DNA of 56,160 bases. Origin: JAOABP01 sp964590395 (GTDB lineage: Bacteria; Hydrothermota; Tepidihabitantia; Tepidihabitantales; Tepidihabitantaceae). The notes beneath the pieces are model-generated. The model searched no databases. It was not told the origin of the DNA and saw only the letters and a program-made list of their open reading frames with translations. This document shows positions 1 to 7,746 of this stretch, one piece after another. The translations under genes were made by a program, and so were the position numbers. The stretch spans positions 1 through 56,160 of the forward strand of contig CAZPVT010000004.1 of assembly GCA_964590395.1 (NCBI GenBank). The letters are read 5' to 3'. Positions within the stretch are counted from its first letter, which is position 1; each line of letters starts with the position of its first letter.

Positions 1-26
1 GTCATTAGCGAGGCACATCCCCTTCT

Positions 27-125
27 GTCATTGCGAGGCACGCAGTGCCGTGGCAATCTCTAAGCGATAAAACCCGGCCTAATCCGCAAAGGGATTGCTT
101 CGTCGCTAACGCTCCTCGCAATGAC
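27..125. repeat. Dispersed inverted repeat, copy 1
   Basis: The left arm starts GTCATTGCGAGG and the right arm ends CCTCGCAATGAC. Between them are GCAATCTC and GGGATTGC inner arms, so the whole unit can fold as one long hairpin. A fragment of the same arm lies at 1-15. It looks like a BIME/REP-like non-coding mobile repeat; reading frames across it are artefacts. Confidence 0.8.
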
Positions 126-365
126 AGAAGAAACCGCAGAGCGGAAGGACGGGTGAGTAATACCAGAACAGAATGGTGAGATATTCTGATCAATACTCCT
201 CGCAATGACCGCAGGGCGGAATGAGGAAAAGTAAGAGTGGTAAAAATTTAACCTATAGGTTAAAAATTAAAACAGGATAAATTTGGTTTATCGTTTTATT
301 TTTCAATAAGTTATTTTAAATTTTTGCGTTTTTTGACTCCATCCCCGTAACCGTCCCCCTCAGGG
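124..365 (+). repeat. Composite repeat, copy A (empty site)
   Basis: This stretch matches 30447-30770 over most of its length. Shared blocks are a GAAACCGC[AG]GAGCG region, an 18-bp perfect palindrome TTTAACCTATAGGTTAAA at 247-264, an AT-rich block at 288-313, and a block near 331-358 with CATCCCCG.AACCGTCCCC. Copy A lacks the 64-bp insertion found in copy B at the equivalent point (after position 194). No coding sequence is seen. Confidence 0.75.
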
Positions 366-555
366 TTGTAAAAGTGGTGTGGAGCGTGGTTTGGGCGATG
401 GTGGTGTTGGTGGTGGTCGGGTGTGTGGTGAGCCGGGTTGGTGGTGTGGTTTTAGGGTTGATTGGGGTCAGGTTTAGGTGGTTGGTTGTGGGTAGAGGTC
501 TGTAGAGGAGTCTGGTTGTGGTGTTTGGGGTTCTGCGGGCAGGTGCCGGGAGCAG
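366..555. other. G/T-rich strand-asymmetric tract
   Basis: About 190 bases whose plus strand is almost wholly G and T, with many GGTGGTG, GGTTGGTGG and TGTGG motifs, and very little A or C. The opposite strand would read as a histidine/proline/asparagine/threonine-rich low-complexity peptide but has stops. No promoter or gene is visible. Its runs of short G tracts could form quadruplex-like structures. It follows the end of composite repeat copy A directly. Confidence 0.6.
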
Positions 556-562
556 GGAGGTT

Positions 563-652
563 CATTGCGAGGAGCGATAGCGACGAAGCAATCTCAACGC
601 GGACAAACTGAGTCTATACGCAGAGAGATTGCTTCGCTCCGCTCGCAATGAC
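563..652. repeat. Dispersed inverted repeat, copy 2
   Basis: Arms CATTGCGAGGAGCGATAGCG and CGCTCGCAATGAC flank internal GAAGCAATCTC and GAGATTGCTTC arms. Same family as 27-125. It ends 31 bases before the -35 box of the next gene. Confidence 0.85.
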
Positions 653-682
653 AAAGGTATCACGCAGGCAGATGCTAATCTG

Positions 683-710
683 TTGACAGGGGATGTGGAT
701 TGGGTATCAT
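683..710 (+). promoter_or_regulatory. Promoter of the SagB-like secreted protein gene
   Basis: TTGACA at 683-688, 16-nt spacer, TATCAT at 705-710. Seven bases separate the -10 box from ATG 718, so the predicted transcript begins at or next to the start codon. Confidence 0.6.
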
Positions 711-717
711 TATTCTG

Positions 718-2223
718 ATGCGGTGCGGCAATTTCTTTCGGTCCAATTTGTTGCTTGTGCTGGTTACCTGTGTCAGTTCTGCGCTGGGGACATCTGTCCT
801 GCTGGGCACCAGGGTTGAGACCCTGCCCGCACCGGTGATCAATGGTAATTCGTTTGAGGTGCTGATTAACAGCCGGTATTCGGTCCATTCCGGTTTTGAG
901 GAGGATCTGCCGGTTCAGGTGCTTGCCAATGTGCTGTGGGCGATGAGCCGGGTGCCTTACAGTGGCGATTACCGTGAGTTCTATGTGGCAACTCCGGAGA
1001 ATGTTTACCGTTATGAGCCGGCAAGCCGGACACTCAGGCTCCATCTTGCCGGTGATCACCGTTACAATTCAGGCTCGGCGTTTGAGATCGGAGTCGCAAC
1101 TCCCCGGCAGGAGGATGCGGGAATGGCAATCCAGGCTGGTCTGCTTGCAGGGATTTCTTTCTGGAGTGATACCGGTGAGGTGGTCTGCTGTCCGATGAAA
1201 TGGGCTGCGGATTTTGCGAATAACAACTGGCGTCCTGCACAACAGATTAAGATGGTGAATGTTTTTGGCCGGGCACCGGCAAGAGGGCTGGACACCACGG
1301 TGGTGGCGTTTTCTTCGGACTCCAGTCTGCCTTTGCCGATCACTAACAGCACCGACACCTTTGAGGTGGTTTTATGGAATTTAAAGCAGGATTCGGTGTT
1401 TACCGGCGCCTCGCTTTCTTTAGAGACCGTTTCCCAGTTGCTTTGGGCAGGCTACGGGGTAACACCCCATTTTACCATCAACGGTAGACAGGGGTTGACA
1501 GTGCCCAGCGCACTTGCCGGCTATTTTCTGACCGGCAGGATATATCTGGTGACCGGTGAGGGAATTGACCGGTACTGGAACCGTCTGCCCGGTGGCGGTC
1601 TTAATACCAGGGACCACCGTCTGGAGCGGATGGTGACCGGCGACTGGCGGATTGCACTGCGTAACGCCTCAAGCCGGATTCCGGGCACCGCACCGGTTTA
1701 TATTGTGGTGTGTGTGGATGATACGGTCACTTATCAGACGCTGCAGGAGGCAGGGTTTGTGGCGTTTAATCTTCTGATGCAGGCGCGGGCGCTTGGCCTG
1801 TCTGCATATCTGACACTACCCCTGTCGATTGCGGAAAGGGTTGCGATTAAGAGCGCACTGTTTTTACCCGATGACCATCATCCGGTGCTGGTTTTCTCCT
1901 GTGGTGAAGGGGCAACAGGTGTGAGAGAGAGGCGCCTGCGGGAGGGAGTGGTGCAGATTGTCCGGGCACAGCCGGCGGTGAGAAAGGGTTCATTCCGTTT
2001 GGAGTATCGTTTGCGTCAGTCTGGATTGGTGCGGATTGAGGTTTTTGATCTTTTGGGCAGACCGGTGAAGACACTGCTTGAGGCGCGGCAGTCCACCGGT
2101 TATCACTCAATTGTCTGGGATGGCACTGATGCTAGGGGCAATCCGGTGCGCCGGGGCAGTTATCTGATTAACATCACGGTCAACGGCGAGATCGCCCAGC
2201 ATAAGGTAACCTGGTCAAAATAA
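718..2223 (+). CDS. Secreted protein with two SagB/nitroreductase-like modules and a sorting domain
   Basis: About 501 residues. The N-terminus is a signal peptide (basic MRCGNFFR start, then a hydrophobic run ending near SALG). Two modules resemble the nitroreductase/SagB fold: residues about 40-200 (a QVLANVLWAMSR strip) and about 225-420, where VSQLLWAGYGVT, then a TVPSA strip, then NLLMQARALGL follow the usual order of SagB-type dehydrogenases. The last 70 residues are a FlgD-like/type A sorting domain (IEVFDLLGRPVK, then SYLI). Flavin binding is not proven: conserved FMN-contacting arginines are not obvious. ATG 718 is chosen because it begins the signal peptide and lies at the predicted transcription start; TTG 700 is an upstream alternative inside the promoter. 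The gene stands alone between repeat clusters. A catalytically dead, structural use of the fold is possible. Confidence 0.7.
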   Translation: MRCGNFFRSNLLLVLVTCVSSALGTSVLLGTRVETLPAPVINGNSFEVLINSRYSVHSGFEEDLPVQVLANVLWAMSRVPYSGDYREFYVATPENVYRYEPASRTLRLHLAGDHRYNSGSAFEIGVATPRQEDAGMAIQAGLLAGISFWSDTGEVVCCPMKWAADFANNNWRPAQQIKMVNVFGRAPARGLDTTVVAFSSDSSLPLPITNSTDTFEVVLWNLKQDSVFTGASLSLETVSQLLWAGYGVTPHFTINGRQGLTVPSALAGYFLTGRIYLVTGEGIDRYWNRLPGGGLNTRDHRLERMVTGDWRIALRNASSRIPGTAPVYIVVCVDDTVTYQTLQEAGFVAFNLLMQARALGLSAYLTLPLSIAERVAIKSALFLPDDHHPVLVFSCGEGATGVRERRLREGVVQIVRAQPAVRKGSFRLEYRLRQSGLVRIEVFDLLGRPVKTLLEARQSTGYHSIVWDGTDARGNPVRRGSYLINITVNGEIAQHKVTWSK

Positions 2224-2337
2224 CCGAAAGACGGTAGTCCGTCGTTATAATCTACTGAGACAGGTGAGAATGCCCCCTATTTTATCATAGTGAGGCGCGC
2301 CCTTTTTTGTCATTGCGAGGCGCGCCCTTTTTCTTCT

Positions 2338-2433
2338 GTCATTGCGAGGAGCGAAAGCGACGAAGCAATCTTAAAGCGTACACACTGGATTACACGCAAA
2401 GAGAATCCTTCGCCCTAATGGGCCCGGAATGAC
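2338..2433. repeat. Dispersed inverted repeat, copy 3
   Basis: Starts GTCATTGCGAGGAGCGAAAG and ends CCGGAATGAC; the right arm has diverged. An extra half-arm, GTCATTGCGAGGCGCG, precedes it at about 2309. Together with copy 4 it fills most of the 413-base gap between the SagB-like and PEGA genes. A small stem (GACGG/CCGTC, about 2229-2243) just after the preceding stop may be a weak terminator. Confidence 0.8.
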
Positions 2434-2445
2434 GAAAAGGAAAAA

Positions 2446-2552
2446 GTCATTGCGAGCGTTCTGCCTTAGGCAGGAGCGTGGCAATCTCTAAGCAATAAAA
2501 CCCTGACTACCCGCAAAGGGATTGCTTCCTGCCTACAGTAGTTCGCAATAAC
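2446..2552. repeat. Dispersed inverted repeat, copy 4
   Basis: GTCATTGCGAGCGTTCTGCC at the left and GTTCGCAATAAC at the right, with an inner CTGCCTTAGGCAGG hairpin variant and GGCAATCTC/GGGATTGC arms. Same family as 27-125, placed in tandem after copy 3. Confidence 0.8.
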
Positions 2553-2602
2553 AAAGGAAATGGTAAGGTTCTTGCCAGATAAGCCGGCTCGGAATGAAGT
2601 TT

Positions 2603-2630
2603 TTGACCGGCGGATTTTTTTTATTAGGCT
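2603..2630 (+). promoter_or_regulatory. Promoter of the PEGA-AmrS-DUF362-ScpA cluster
   Basis: TTGACC at 2603-2608, 16-nt spacer, TAGGCT at 2625-2630, then six bases and ATG 2637. The -10 box is poor, but spacing and position match other leaderless promoters in this window. Confidence 0.45.
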
Positions 2631-2636
2631 AAATTT

Positions 2637-3086
2637 ATGATGGCGATTTTCACAGCGTTGATGTTGGTTGGTTCTACCCCTGTTCTACCGGTGCCGGGTT
2701 TTTTGACGGTCAACTCTCAGCCAGTCGGAATGACAATTTTTGTGGATGGGGACAGTATCGGCATCACACCAATTGAAAGGTATCAGATGACACCGGGACG
2801 CTATCTTGTTACCGTGGTGAGTAATGACAGTCTGGAGAGTCTTTACTGGCGGTTGCGCAATGGCGGGGTTAGCGAAAGGTTGTCAGCGCTGTGGGCATTG
2901 GCAGGGATTGATGCTGGTTCAACGCGGGTGGAGGTTTTTCCCGGAATGGAGACCAAGGTGGAGATTGAGTCCCGGTTAATGGAGAGGAGTGTCCGTCAGG
3001 CAAAGTGGGTTTTAGGCGGAACGGTTTTTGGGCTGTTCGGGTTGGGGTTATTGATGGGCGTGGTCATAGGAATGGTCGTGGATTGA
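2637..3086 (+). CDS. PEGA-domain exported membrane protein
   Basis: 149 residues. A short hydrophobic N-terminus is followed by a PEGA domain at about residues 20-60 (LTVNSQPVGMTIFVDGDSIG, then TP, then PG.Y.V.V), a small beta domain usually found outside the cytoplasm in cell-surface proteins. A glycine-rich transmembrane helix lies at about 125-147, so the protein may be anchored at its C-terminus. First gene of a plus-strand cluster: its stop overlaps the start of the radical SAM gene (TGATGATG), which implies translational coupling. Function beyond the domain is unknown. Confidence 0.7.
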   Translation: MMAIFTALMLVGSTPVLPVPGFLTVNSQPVGMTIFVDGDSIGITPIERYQMTPGRYLVTVVSNDSLESLYWRLRNGGVSERLSALWALAGIDAGSTRVEVFPGMETKVEIESRLMERSVRQAKWVLGGTVFGLFGLGLLMGVVIGMVVD

Positions 3087-4171
3087 TGATGCGGGGTGGA
3101 GTGTTTTTGGGGATACTGCTTGGGCTGTTAATCTTCGTCAGCGCGCGAGAAAAGGGTGCCGGTGGTCAAGAGGCGCGGTGGTATCAGAAGTTGCCGGGCA
3201 ATGCGGTGCAGTGCCAGTTGTGTCCGCGTCGGTGTGTGATCAAGCCTAACAAACGGGGGTTCTGTCGGGTGCGGGAGAATCGTCAAGGTCAGCTTTACTC
3301 GCTGGTCTATGGCAGACCCTGCGCAATTAACCGGGAGCCAATTGAGAAGGCACCGTTTTTTCACTTTTTGCCGGGTAGTCTGCGGTTGACACTAGCAACG
3401 GTGGGCTGTAATCAGCGTTGTAAGTACTGTCAGAACTGGGAGATTTCTCAGGTAAATCCTGAGGATGTGCCGAGCGAAAGTATGACACCGGAGGAGGTGG
3501 TGGCTTTAGCGGAGCGGCTGGGGTTGAAGATCATCTGTTTTACCTATACCGAGCCGATGGTCTTTTATGAGTATATGTATGACATTGCGCAACTGGCAAG
3601 GGTAAAGGGCATCAGGACAGCGGTGGTGTCCGGTGGTTACATAAATCCAGAGCCGCTTATAGAGTTGTGTAAGGTGATGGATGGGGTTAAAATTGACCTG
3701 AAGGGTTTTACACCGGAGTTTTATGAGCAGGTCTGCTCTTCAACACTGGAGCCGGTGCTGAACGCAATTAAGGTGGTGGCAAAGGCAGGGGTCCATCTGG
3801 AACTGGTGAATCTGGTAGTGCCGGGTTATAATGATGATAGCACAACGGTTGCCAGTATGTGTCAATGGATTAAGGATAATATAGGTGATACCGTTCCCCT
3901 GCACTTTACCCGTTTTCATCCGGATTATAAGTTGCAGAACAGTCCGGCAACACCGGTGCCGATACTGGAGCGGGCATTGCGGGTTGCAAAGCGTGCCGGT
4001 CTGAAATTTGTTTATATCGGCAATGTGCCTGGTCATAGCGCAGAGAATACCTACTGTCCGAATTGCCGGAAACCGCTGATCCTGCGTCAGGGTTTTACCG
4101 TGCAGGAGAATAACATCGTTAATGGCAGTTGTCGTTTTTGTAAGACGCGGGTGCCGGGAGTCTGGAATTGA
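3086..4171 (+). CDS. amrS: AmmeMemoRadiSam-system radical SAM enzyme (AmrS-like)
   Basis: 361 residues. The core holds a CNQRCKYCQNW radical SAM cluster motif (CX3CX2C), which binds a 4Fe-4S cluster and S-adenosylmethionine. It is preceded by CQLCPRRC and GFCR motifs and a G.P.AIN.EPIEKAPFFHFLPG segment typical of AmrS, a relative of pyruvate-formate-lyase activating enzymes. The C-terminus has CPNC and CRFC pairs that look like a zinc ribbon. Unusually, the N-terminus is hydrophobic (FLGILLGLLIFVSA), so the enzyme may be membrane-tethered or exported. ATG 3086 overlaps the previous stop; 3089 is equally possible. The expected AMMECR1 and Memo partners are not in the window. The substrate is unknown. 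Confidence 0.85.
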   Translation: MMRGGVFLGILLGLLIFVSAREKGAGGQEARWYQKLPGNAVQCQLCPRRCVIKPNKRGFCRVRENRQGQLYSLVYGRPCAINREPIEKAPFFHFLPGSLRLTLATVGCNQRCKYCQNWEISQVNPEDVPSESMTPEEVVALAERLGLKIICFTYTEPMVFYEYMYDIAQLARVKGIRTAVVSGGYINPEPLIELCKVMDGVKIDLKGFTPEFYEQVCSSTLEPVLNAIKVVAKAGVHLELVNLVVPGYNDDSTTVASMCQWIKDNIGDTVPLHFTRFHPDYKLQNSPATPVPILERALRVAKRAGLKFVYIGNVPGHSAENTYCPNCRKPLILRQGFTVQENNIVNGSCRFCKTRVPGVWN

Positions 4172-5199
4172 GCGGTTCGGTTGTCTGGTGCGCACCACCA
4201 GAAAGGTTACCGGAGCAGGTGGCGCGGATTTTGTTGGCGAGCGAGTTTTTTGACCGCACTAAGCCGCGCAAGCGGCTGGGAATTAAACTGCATTTCGGCG
4301 AGGCGGGTAATCACAATCACATTGAGCCAGAGGTGGTGCGTCAGGTGGTGGTGCTGGCGAGTAGGTTCCATCTTGAGCCGTTTTTAATTGAGACCACCTC
4401 ACTCTATCGGGGGCGACGGGCAACAAGACGGGAGCATATCAAACTTGCCTGTGAGCACGGGTTTGATGTCAAGCAAGTGCTGGCACCGATTGATATTCTG
4501 GATGGGGAGTTTGGAGAGAAATTTTATACGGTAGCAATGAATTCCACCGAGTTGCCGAAGGCGTTTCTGGCAGCGGGTCTGCGGTATTATTCCTATATCA
4601 TTAACCTTGCCCATTTCAAAGGACATTTTGTTACCGGGTTCGGCGGGACGATTAAAAATCTGGCGATGGGACTGGCGAGTAAGGCAGGCAAGCTGGCGAT
4701 GCACTCCTCCTCCAAGCCGTATGTGGATGAAGTGCGGTGTGCTAGTTGCGGTGCCTGCGTGGAGTACTGTCCTCATCAGGGGATCAGTTTTGTCCGGTAT
4801 GTGGCAAAGATCAGCAGTAGTTGCACGGGCTGTGGGGGGTGTGTCGCGGTCTGCCCGCATGGCGCAATTAAATTGAAATGGGACCTGGCATCAGATTCAG
4901 TGCAGACGAAGATGGCGGATTACTGTCAGGCGGTGCTTACTGGGCGGGCGGCAATTCATTTTAATCTGGCGGTGAAGATAACTCCCAATTGCGATTGCAA
5001 TTCCGTGACCGAGAAGCCGATGATGCCGGACCTTGGCGTTTTTGGTTCATTTGACCCGGTCGCCTGTGATCAGGCGGTATTTGACCGGGCGCGGGAGAAG
5101 ATCAAAGAGTGCTATCCGGAGTTGGACCCTGAGATCCTTCTGGCACGGGCAGCGGAGATCGGCTTGGGTAGCCGGAATTACCAACTGGTTCCCGTTTAG
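4168..5199 (+). CDS. DUF362 protein with two 4Fe-4S ferredoxin clusters
   Basis: 343 residues. A DUF362 domain (about 30-185, with GIKLHFGE and an NLAHFKGH strip) is followed by two ferredoxin motifs, CASCGACVEYCP and CTGCGGCVAVCP, each binding a 4Fe-4S cluster. A third cysteine group (CDCN) comes later. The family is a putative iron-sulfur electron-transfer or maturation protein; its reaction is not known. The start is TTG 4168, whose last two bases are the first two of the amrS stop (TTGA), so the two genes are translationally coupled. A radical SAM enzyme and a ferredoxin-like partner side by side suggest that this protein supplies electrons to AmrS; that is inference. Confidence 0.85.
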   Translation: MSGSVVWCAPPERLPEQVARILLASEFFDRTKPRKRLGIKLHFGEAGNHNHIEPEVVRQVVVLASRFHLEPFLIETTSLYRGRRATRREHIKLACEHGFDVKQVLAPIDILDGEFGEKFYTVAMNSTELPKAFLAAGLRYYSYIINLAHFKGHFVTGFGGTIKNLAMGLASKAGKLAMHSSSKPYVDEVRCASCGACVEYCPHQGISFVRYVAKISSSCTGCGGCVAVCPHGAIKLKWDLASDSVQTKMADYCQAVLTGRAAIHFNLAVKITPNCDCNSVTEKPMMPDLGVFGSFDPVACDQAVFDRAREKIKECYPELDPEILLARAAEIGLGSRNYQLVPV

Positions 5200-5207
5200 A
5201 AACTAGT

Positions 5208-5924
5208 ATGAGCGAAGAGACAGTTGTCCGGCTGGAGGTTTTTGAGGGACCGGTAGAACTACTGCTTTATCTTGTGCGCAAAAATGAACTGGATGTGCTG
5301 GACATTCCGATCGGCCGGCTTACCGATGATTATCTGGCGTATCTGCGTGCGAGTACCGATTTGCAACTGGATGCGGCGGCGGATTTTCTGATGATGGCAG
5401 CGGTGCTGGTCCGGTTGAAGGTGCGGGCGCTGCTGCCGAAGCCGACTGATGAGGACCTTGCTACTCCACAGGTCTCACTGGAGCAGATCCTTGACGCCTA
5501 TCGGCAGTTTCAGAGTGCGGCGCAGATCCTTGGCCAGCGGGAAAAGGAGCAGTGGCAGCGGTTTCCACGGACCGGTGAAGAGCCAAGGGCACTGACCACA
5601 GAAAGTGAGGACCTGATGGCTCTCACCCGGGCATTTTCCCGGCTACTTGCCCGGCTGAAACCGCAACCGCAGTTGTCGGTTCTTCCACCGAGAATCAAAA
5701 TTGAGGATAAGATTACCGGCCTGCGCCAGTTGCTCCAAGAAAAGATTGAAATTGATTTTGATGAGGCGGTTACCGGTGCAACCTTGAGCGAATTGGTGAT
5801 TACCTTTCTGGCACTATTAGAACTGGTGAGACTAAGTGAAGTGCGGGTTGAGCAGCGAGAGCCGTTCGGACCGATCCGGTTGTGCTGGCGGGGTGAAAAT
5901 AGCAATCAACTTGACAATAAGTAG
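5208..5924 (+). CDS. scpA: Segregation and condensation protein A
   Basis: 238 residues, the normal size of ScpA, the kleisin subunit that joins the SMC ATPase and ScpB in the chromosome condensation complex. The N-terminal FEGPVELLLYLVRKNELDVL is diagnostic, followed by the DFLMMAAVLVRLKVRALLP helix that binds the SMC neck and a C-terminal winged helix (LSELVITFLALLELVRL). It starts at ATG 5208, nine bases after the DUF362 stop, in the same transcript. Its partner scpB lies about 26 kb away on the other strand rather than adjacent, as is common elsewhere. Confidence 0.95.
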   Translation: MSEETVVRLEVFEGPVELLLYLVRKNELDVLDIPIGRLTDDYLAYLRASTDLQLDAAADFLMMAAVLVRLKVRALLPKPTDEDLATPQVSLEQILDAYRQFQSAAQILGQREKEQWQRFPRTGEEPRALTTESEDLMALTRAFSRLLARLKPQPQLSVLPPRIKIEDKITGLRQLLQEKIEIDFDEAVTGATLSELVITFLALLELVRLSEVRVEQREPFGPIRLCWRGENSNQLDNK

Positions 5925-5941
5925 TGAGGACTTAATATCAA

Positions 5942-6289
5942 ATGGTGGTAATTAAGGCAACCGGTTTTGGCTGGATCGAAACCAGCGCGGGTAGGTTTGA
6001 CACTGATATCCTTGTCTACCCGGATGAGCGAATTGAGGAACGTTATCGTTATTCGGTTATGGACAGTCATACGATTGAAGTGGCAGAGGTCAACCGGGTG
6101 CTGGCTGAGAATAAGGCGGTGCTAGTCATCGGCAGTGGGCAGTCGGGCTGGGCAAAACTTTCCAAGCAGGCAGTAGAATTTCTGCAGGAGAATGGGATTG
6201 AGTTTTACATCGCGCCGACCCCGAAGGCGTTCGCAATTTATAATCAACTGCCGGCGCCGAAAGCCGGGATATTCCATATCACCTGTTAA
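5942..6289 (+). CDS. Mth938-like domain protein
   Basis: 115 residues, a single Mth938/NDUFAF3-type domain: an early ATGFGWI strip, then IEVAEVNRVLAENKAVLVIG and a GIEFYIAPTPKAFAIYN segment. In mitochondria relatives help assemble complex I; the bacterial role is unknown. Starts at ATG 5942, 17 bases after scpA and in the same cluster. Confidence 0.8.
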   Translation: MVVIKATGFGWIETSAGRFDTDILVYPDERIEERYRYSVMDSHTIEVAEVNRVLAENKAVLVIGSGQSGWAKLSKQAVEFLQENGIEFYIAPTPKAFAIYNQLPAPKAGIFHITC

Positions 6290-6295
6290 ACCTTC

Positions 6296-6778
6296 GTGCG
6301 TATCTACACTCTGGGCATTGGACAAAGACCGGGTTATGAGTTCAGGCGGCTTTTGATAAAATTCGGAATTCAGGTGCTGTTTGACATTCGCGATAATCCG
6401 CCCGCTTCACCGGTTAATCTGCCGGCTACCTATCAGCGAGAAAAAACCGACTACAGCCGCCGGGCATTAGAGGAATTGTGTTCCGCAAATAAGATTGACT
6501 ATGTCTATTTAGGCAATGAACTATCACTGCCAGCACGGAACGAGTACAAGGATTGGCTTGAGACCGATGGGGTTAAAAGGGGAATTAAAATTATCGCGCA
6601 CAAAGTGCCGTTGAGGGTGTGCTGTCTAGTCTGTGCCTGTTATCATCCGGAGCGGTGCCATCGTCGGCTGATCGCGGATGAACTGGCAAAGCAGGGGATT
6701 GAGGTCGTCCATATCCTTGAGGAGAATCGTTTTTGGTCGCCAACGGCACCGGCTCCGCCAAAGAGAGAAAAGCGCTGA
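6296..6778 (+). CDS. DUF488 family protein
   Basis: 160 residues. Matches the DUF488 family: early YTLGIGQRPGYEF strip, a LFDIRDNP strip, and the conserved CACYHPERCHRRLIADEL signature. Two cysteines and histidines in that signature suggest a metal or nucleic-acid role, which is unproven. GTG 6296 is the start, six bases after the Mth938 stop. The lysine-rich tail (PPKREKR) may be disordered. Confidence 0.85.
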   Translation: MRIYTLGIGQRPGYEFRRLLIKFGIQVLFDIRDNPPASPVNLPATYQREKTDYSRRALEELCSANKIDYVYLGNELSLPARNEYKDWLETDGVKRGIKIIAHKVPLRVCCLVCACYHPERCHRRLIADELAKQGIEVVHILEENRFWSPTAPAPPKREKR

Positions 6779-6787
6779 AAACAATCA

Positions 6788-7714
6788 ATGGTGGCGAAAG
6801 TGGTAGCCAATTCCGAGACGGCGCTGATTGCTGAGATTCAGGAGTTGAAACAAAAGCACCAGGCAGTGATTCTTGCCCACAACTATCAGCGTCCAGAGCT
6901 CTATCAGGTGGCGGATTTCATCGGCGATTCATTAGAGCTTGCCCGTCAGGCACAGGGGGTGGCAAGCGAGTTGATCATTTTCTGTGGAGTGCGGTTTATG
7001 GCGGAGACCGCCAAGATTTTGAATCCGGAGCGCCGGGTAATTTTAGCCCAACCCAACGCGGGATGTGAGATGGCGAGGATGATCACGGCTGAGGCGCTAC
7101 GGCGTCGGCGGGCAGAACTGGGCGAGGTGATAGTAGTTGCCTATGTGAACACCCCGGTAGATGTCAAGGCTGAGGCGGATATCTGCTGCACATCAGCGAA
7201 TGCGGTAAAAGTGATCAACAGTTTGCCTGAGGACCGGGCAATTCTTTTTGTCCCTGACAAACATTTAGCCGCCTGGGTGATGGAGCAGACCGGCCGTGAG
7301 TTGATTCCGTGGGATGGTTTCTGTTATGTGCATGCCTTTTTTACCGTGGAGGATGTCCAGCGGGCAAGGGTCGAGCATCCAGGTGCGGTGATTGTGGTGC
7401 ATCCGGAGTGTCCGCTGGCGGTCTGTAAAGCCGCAGACGAGGTCTGTTCTACGAGTGGGATGCTCAAACTTGCAGCCCGTTATGATGAGCTGGTGCTGGG
7501 GACTGAAGTAGGGATGTATGAGCGGATCAGGCTGGTTTATCCTGAAAAGCGGTGCTATCCACTGCGCCGGATTGCGGTCTGTCGGAATATGAAATTGACC
7601 CGGTTGACCGATGTGCGGGCGGCGCTTTTGGGACAGGTGCCGGAGGTCATTATTCCCGATGAGATTATGCGACGGGCACGGCTGGCGCTCTTGCGGATGC
7701 TGGAAATTTCTTGA
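6788..7714 (+). CDS. nadA: Quinolinate synthase A
   Basis: 308 residues, the usual length. NadA condenses iminoaspartate with dihydroxyacetone phosphate to quinolinate, the first NAD precursor ring. Signature strips are ILAHNYQRPE, FCGVRFMAETAKILNP (first cluster cysteine), the HPECP motif (second) and a late CRNMKLT (third), together binding the 4Fe-4S cluster. Starts at ATG 6788, nine bases after DUF488. nadB and nadC are not in the window. The -35 box of the next gene overlaps its TGA stop. Confidence 0.95.
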   Translation: MVAKVVANSETALIAEIQELKQKHQAVILAHNYQRPELYQVADFIGDSLELARQAQGVASELIIFCGVRFMAETAKILNPERRVILAQPNAGCEMARMITAEALRRRRAELGEVIVVAYVNTPVDVKAEADICCTSANAVKVINSLPEDRAILFVPDKHLAAWVMEQTGRELIPWDGFCYVHAFFTVEDVQRARVEHPGAVIVVHPECPLAVCKAADEVCSTSGMLKLAARYDELVLGTEVGMYERIRLVYPEKRCYPLRRIAVCRNMKLTRLTDVRAALLGQVPEVIIPDEIMRRARLALLRMLEIS

Positions 7715-7739
7715 CAGCGGGCGGTCTCCTTTCTAAAGT
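7711..7739 (+). promoter_or_regulatory. Promoter of the beta-barrel/lipoprotein/methyltransferase operon
   Basis: TTGACA at 7711-7716 overlaps the nadA stop codon. A 17-nt spacer leads to TAAAGT at 7734-7739. GTG 7747 is seven bases later, so the mRNA is predicted to be leaderless. Confidence 0.6.
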
Positions 7740-7746
7740 TATTTAA

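Noticed and set aside
5..205. Minus-strand frame reading LRGALATKQS..., and the similar frame at 562-1059
   Set aside because: They translate the dispersed repeats (LRAERSNLS, RDCHG) and match no real protein; the second also overlaps the SagB-like gene antisense.
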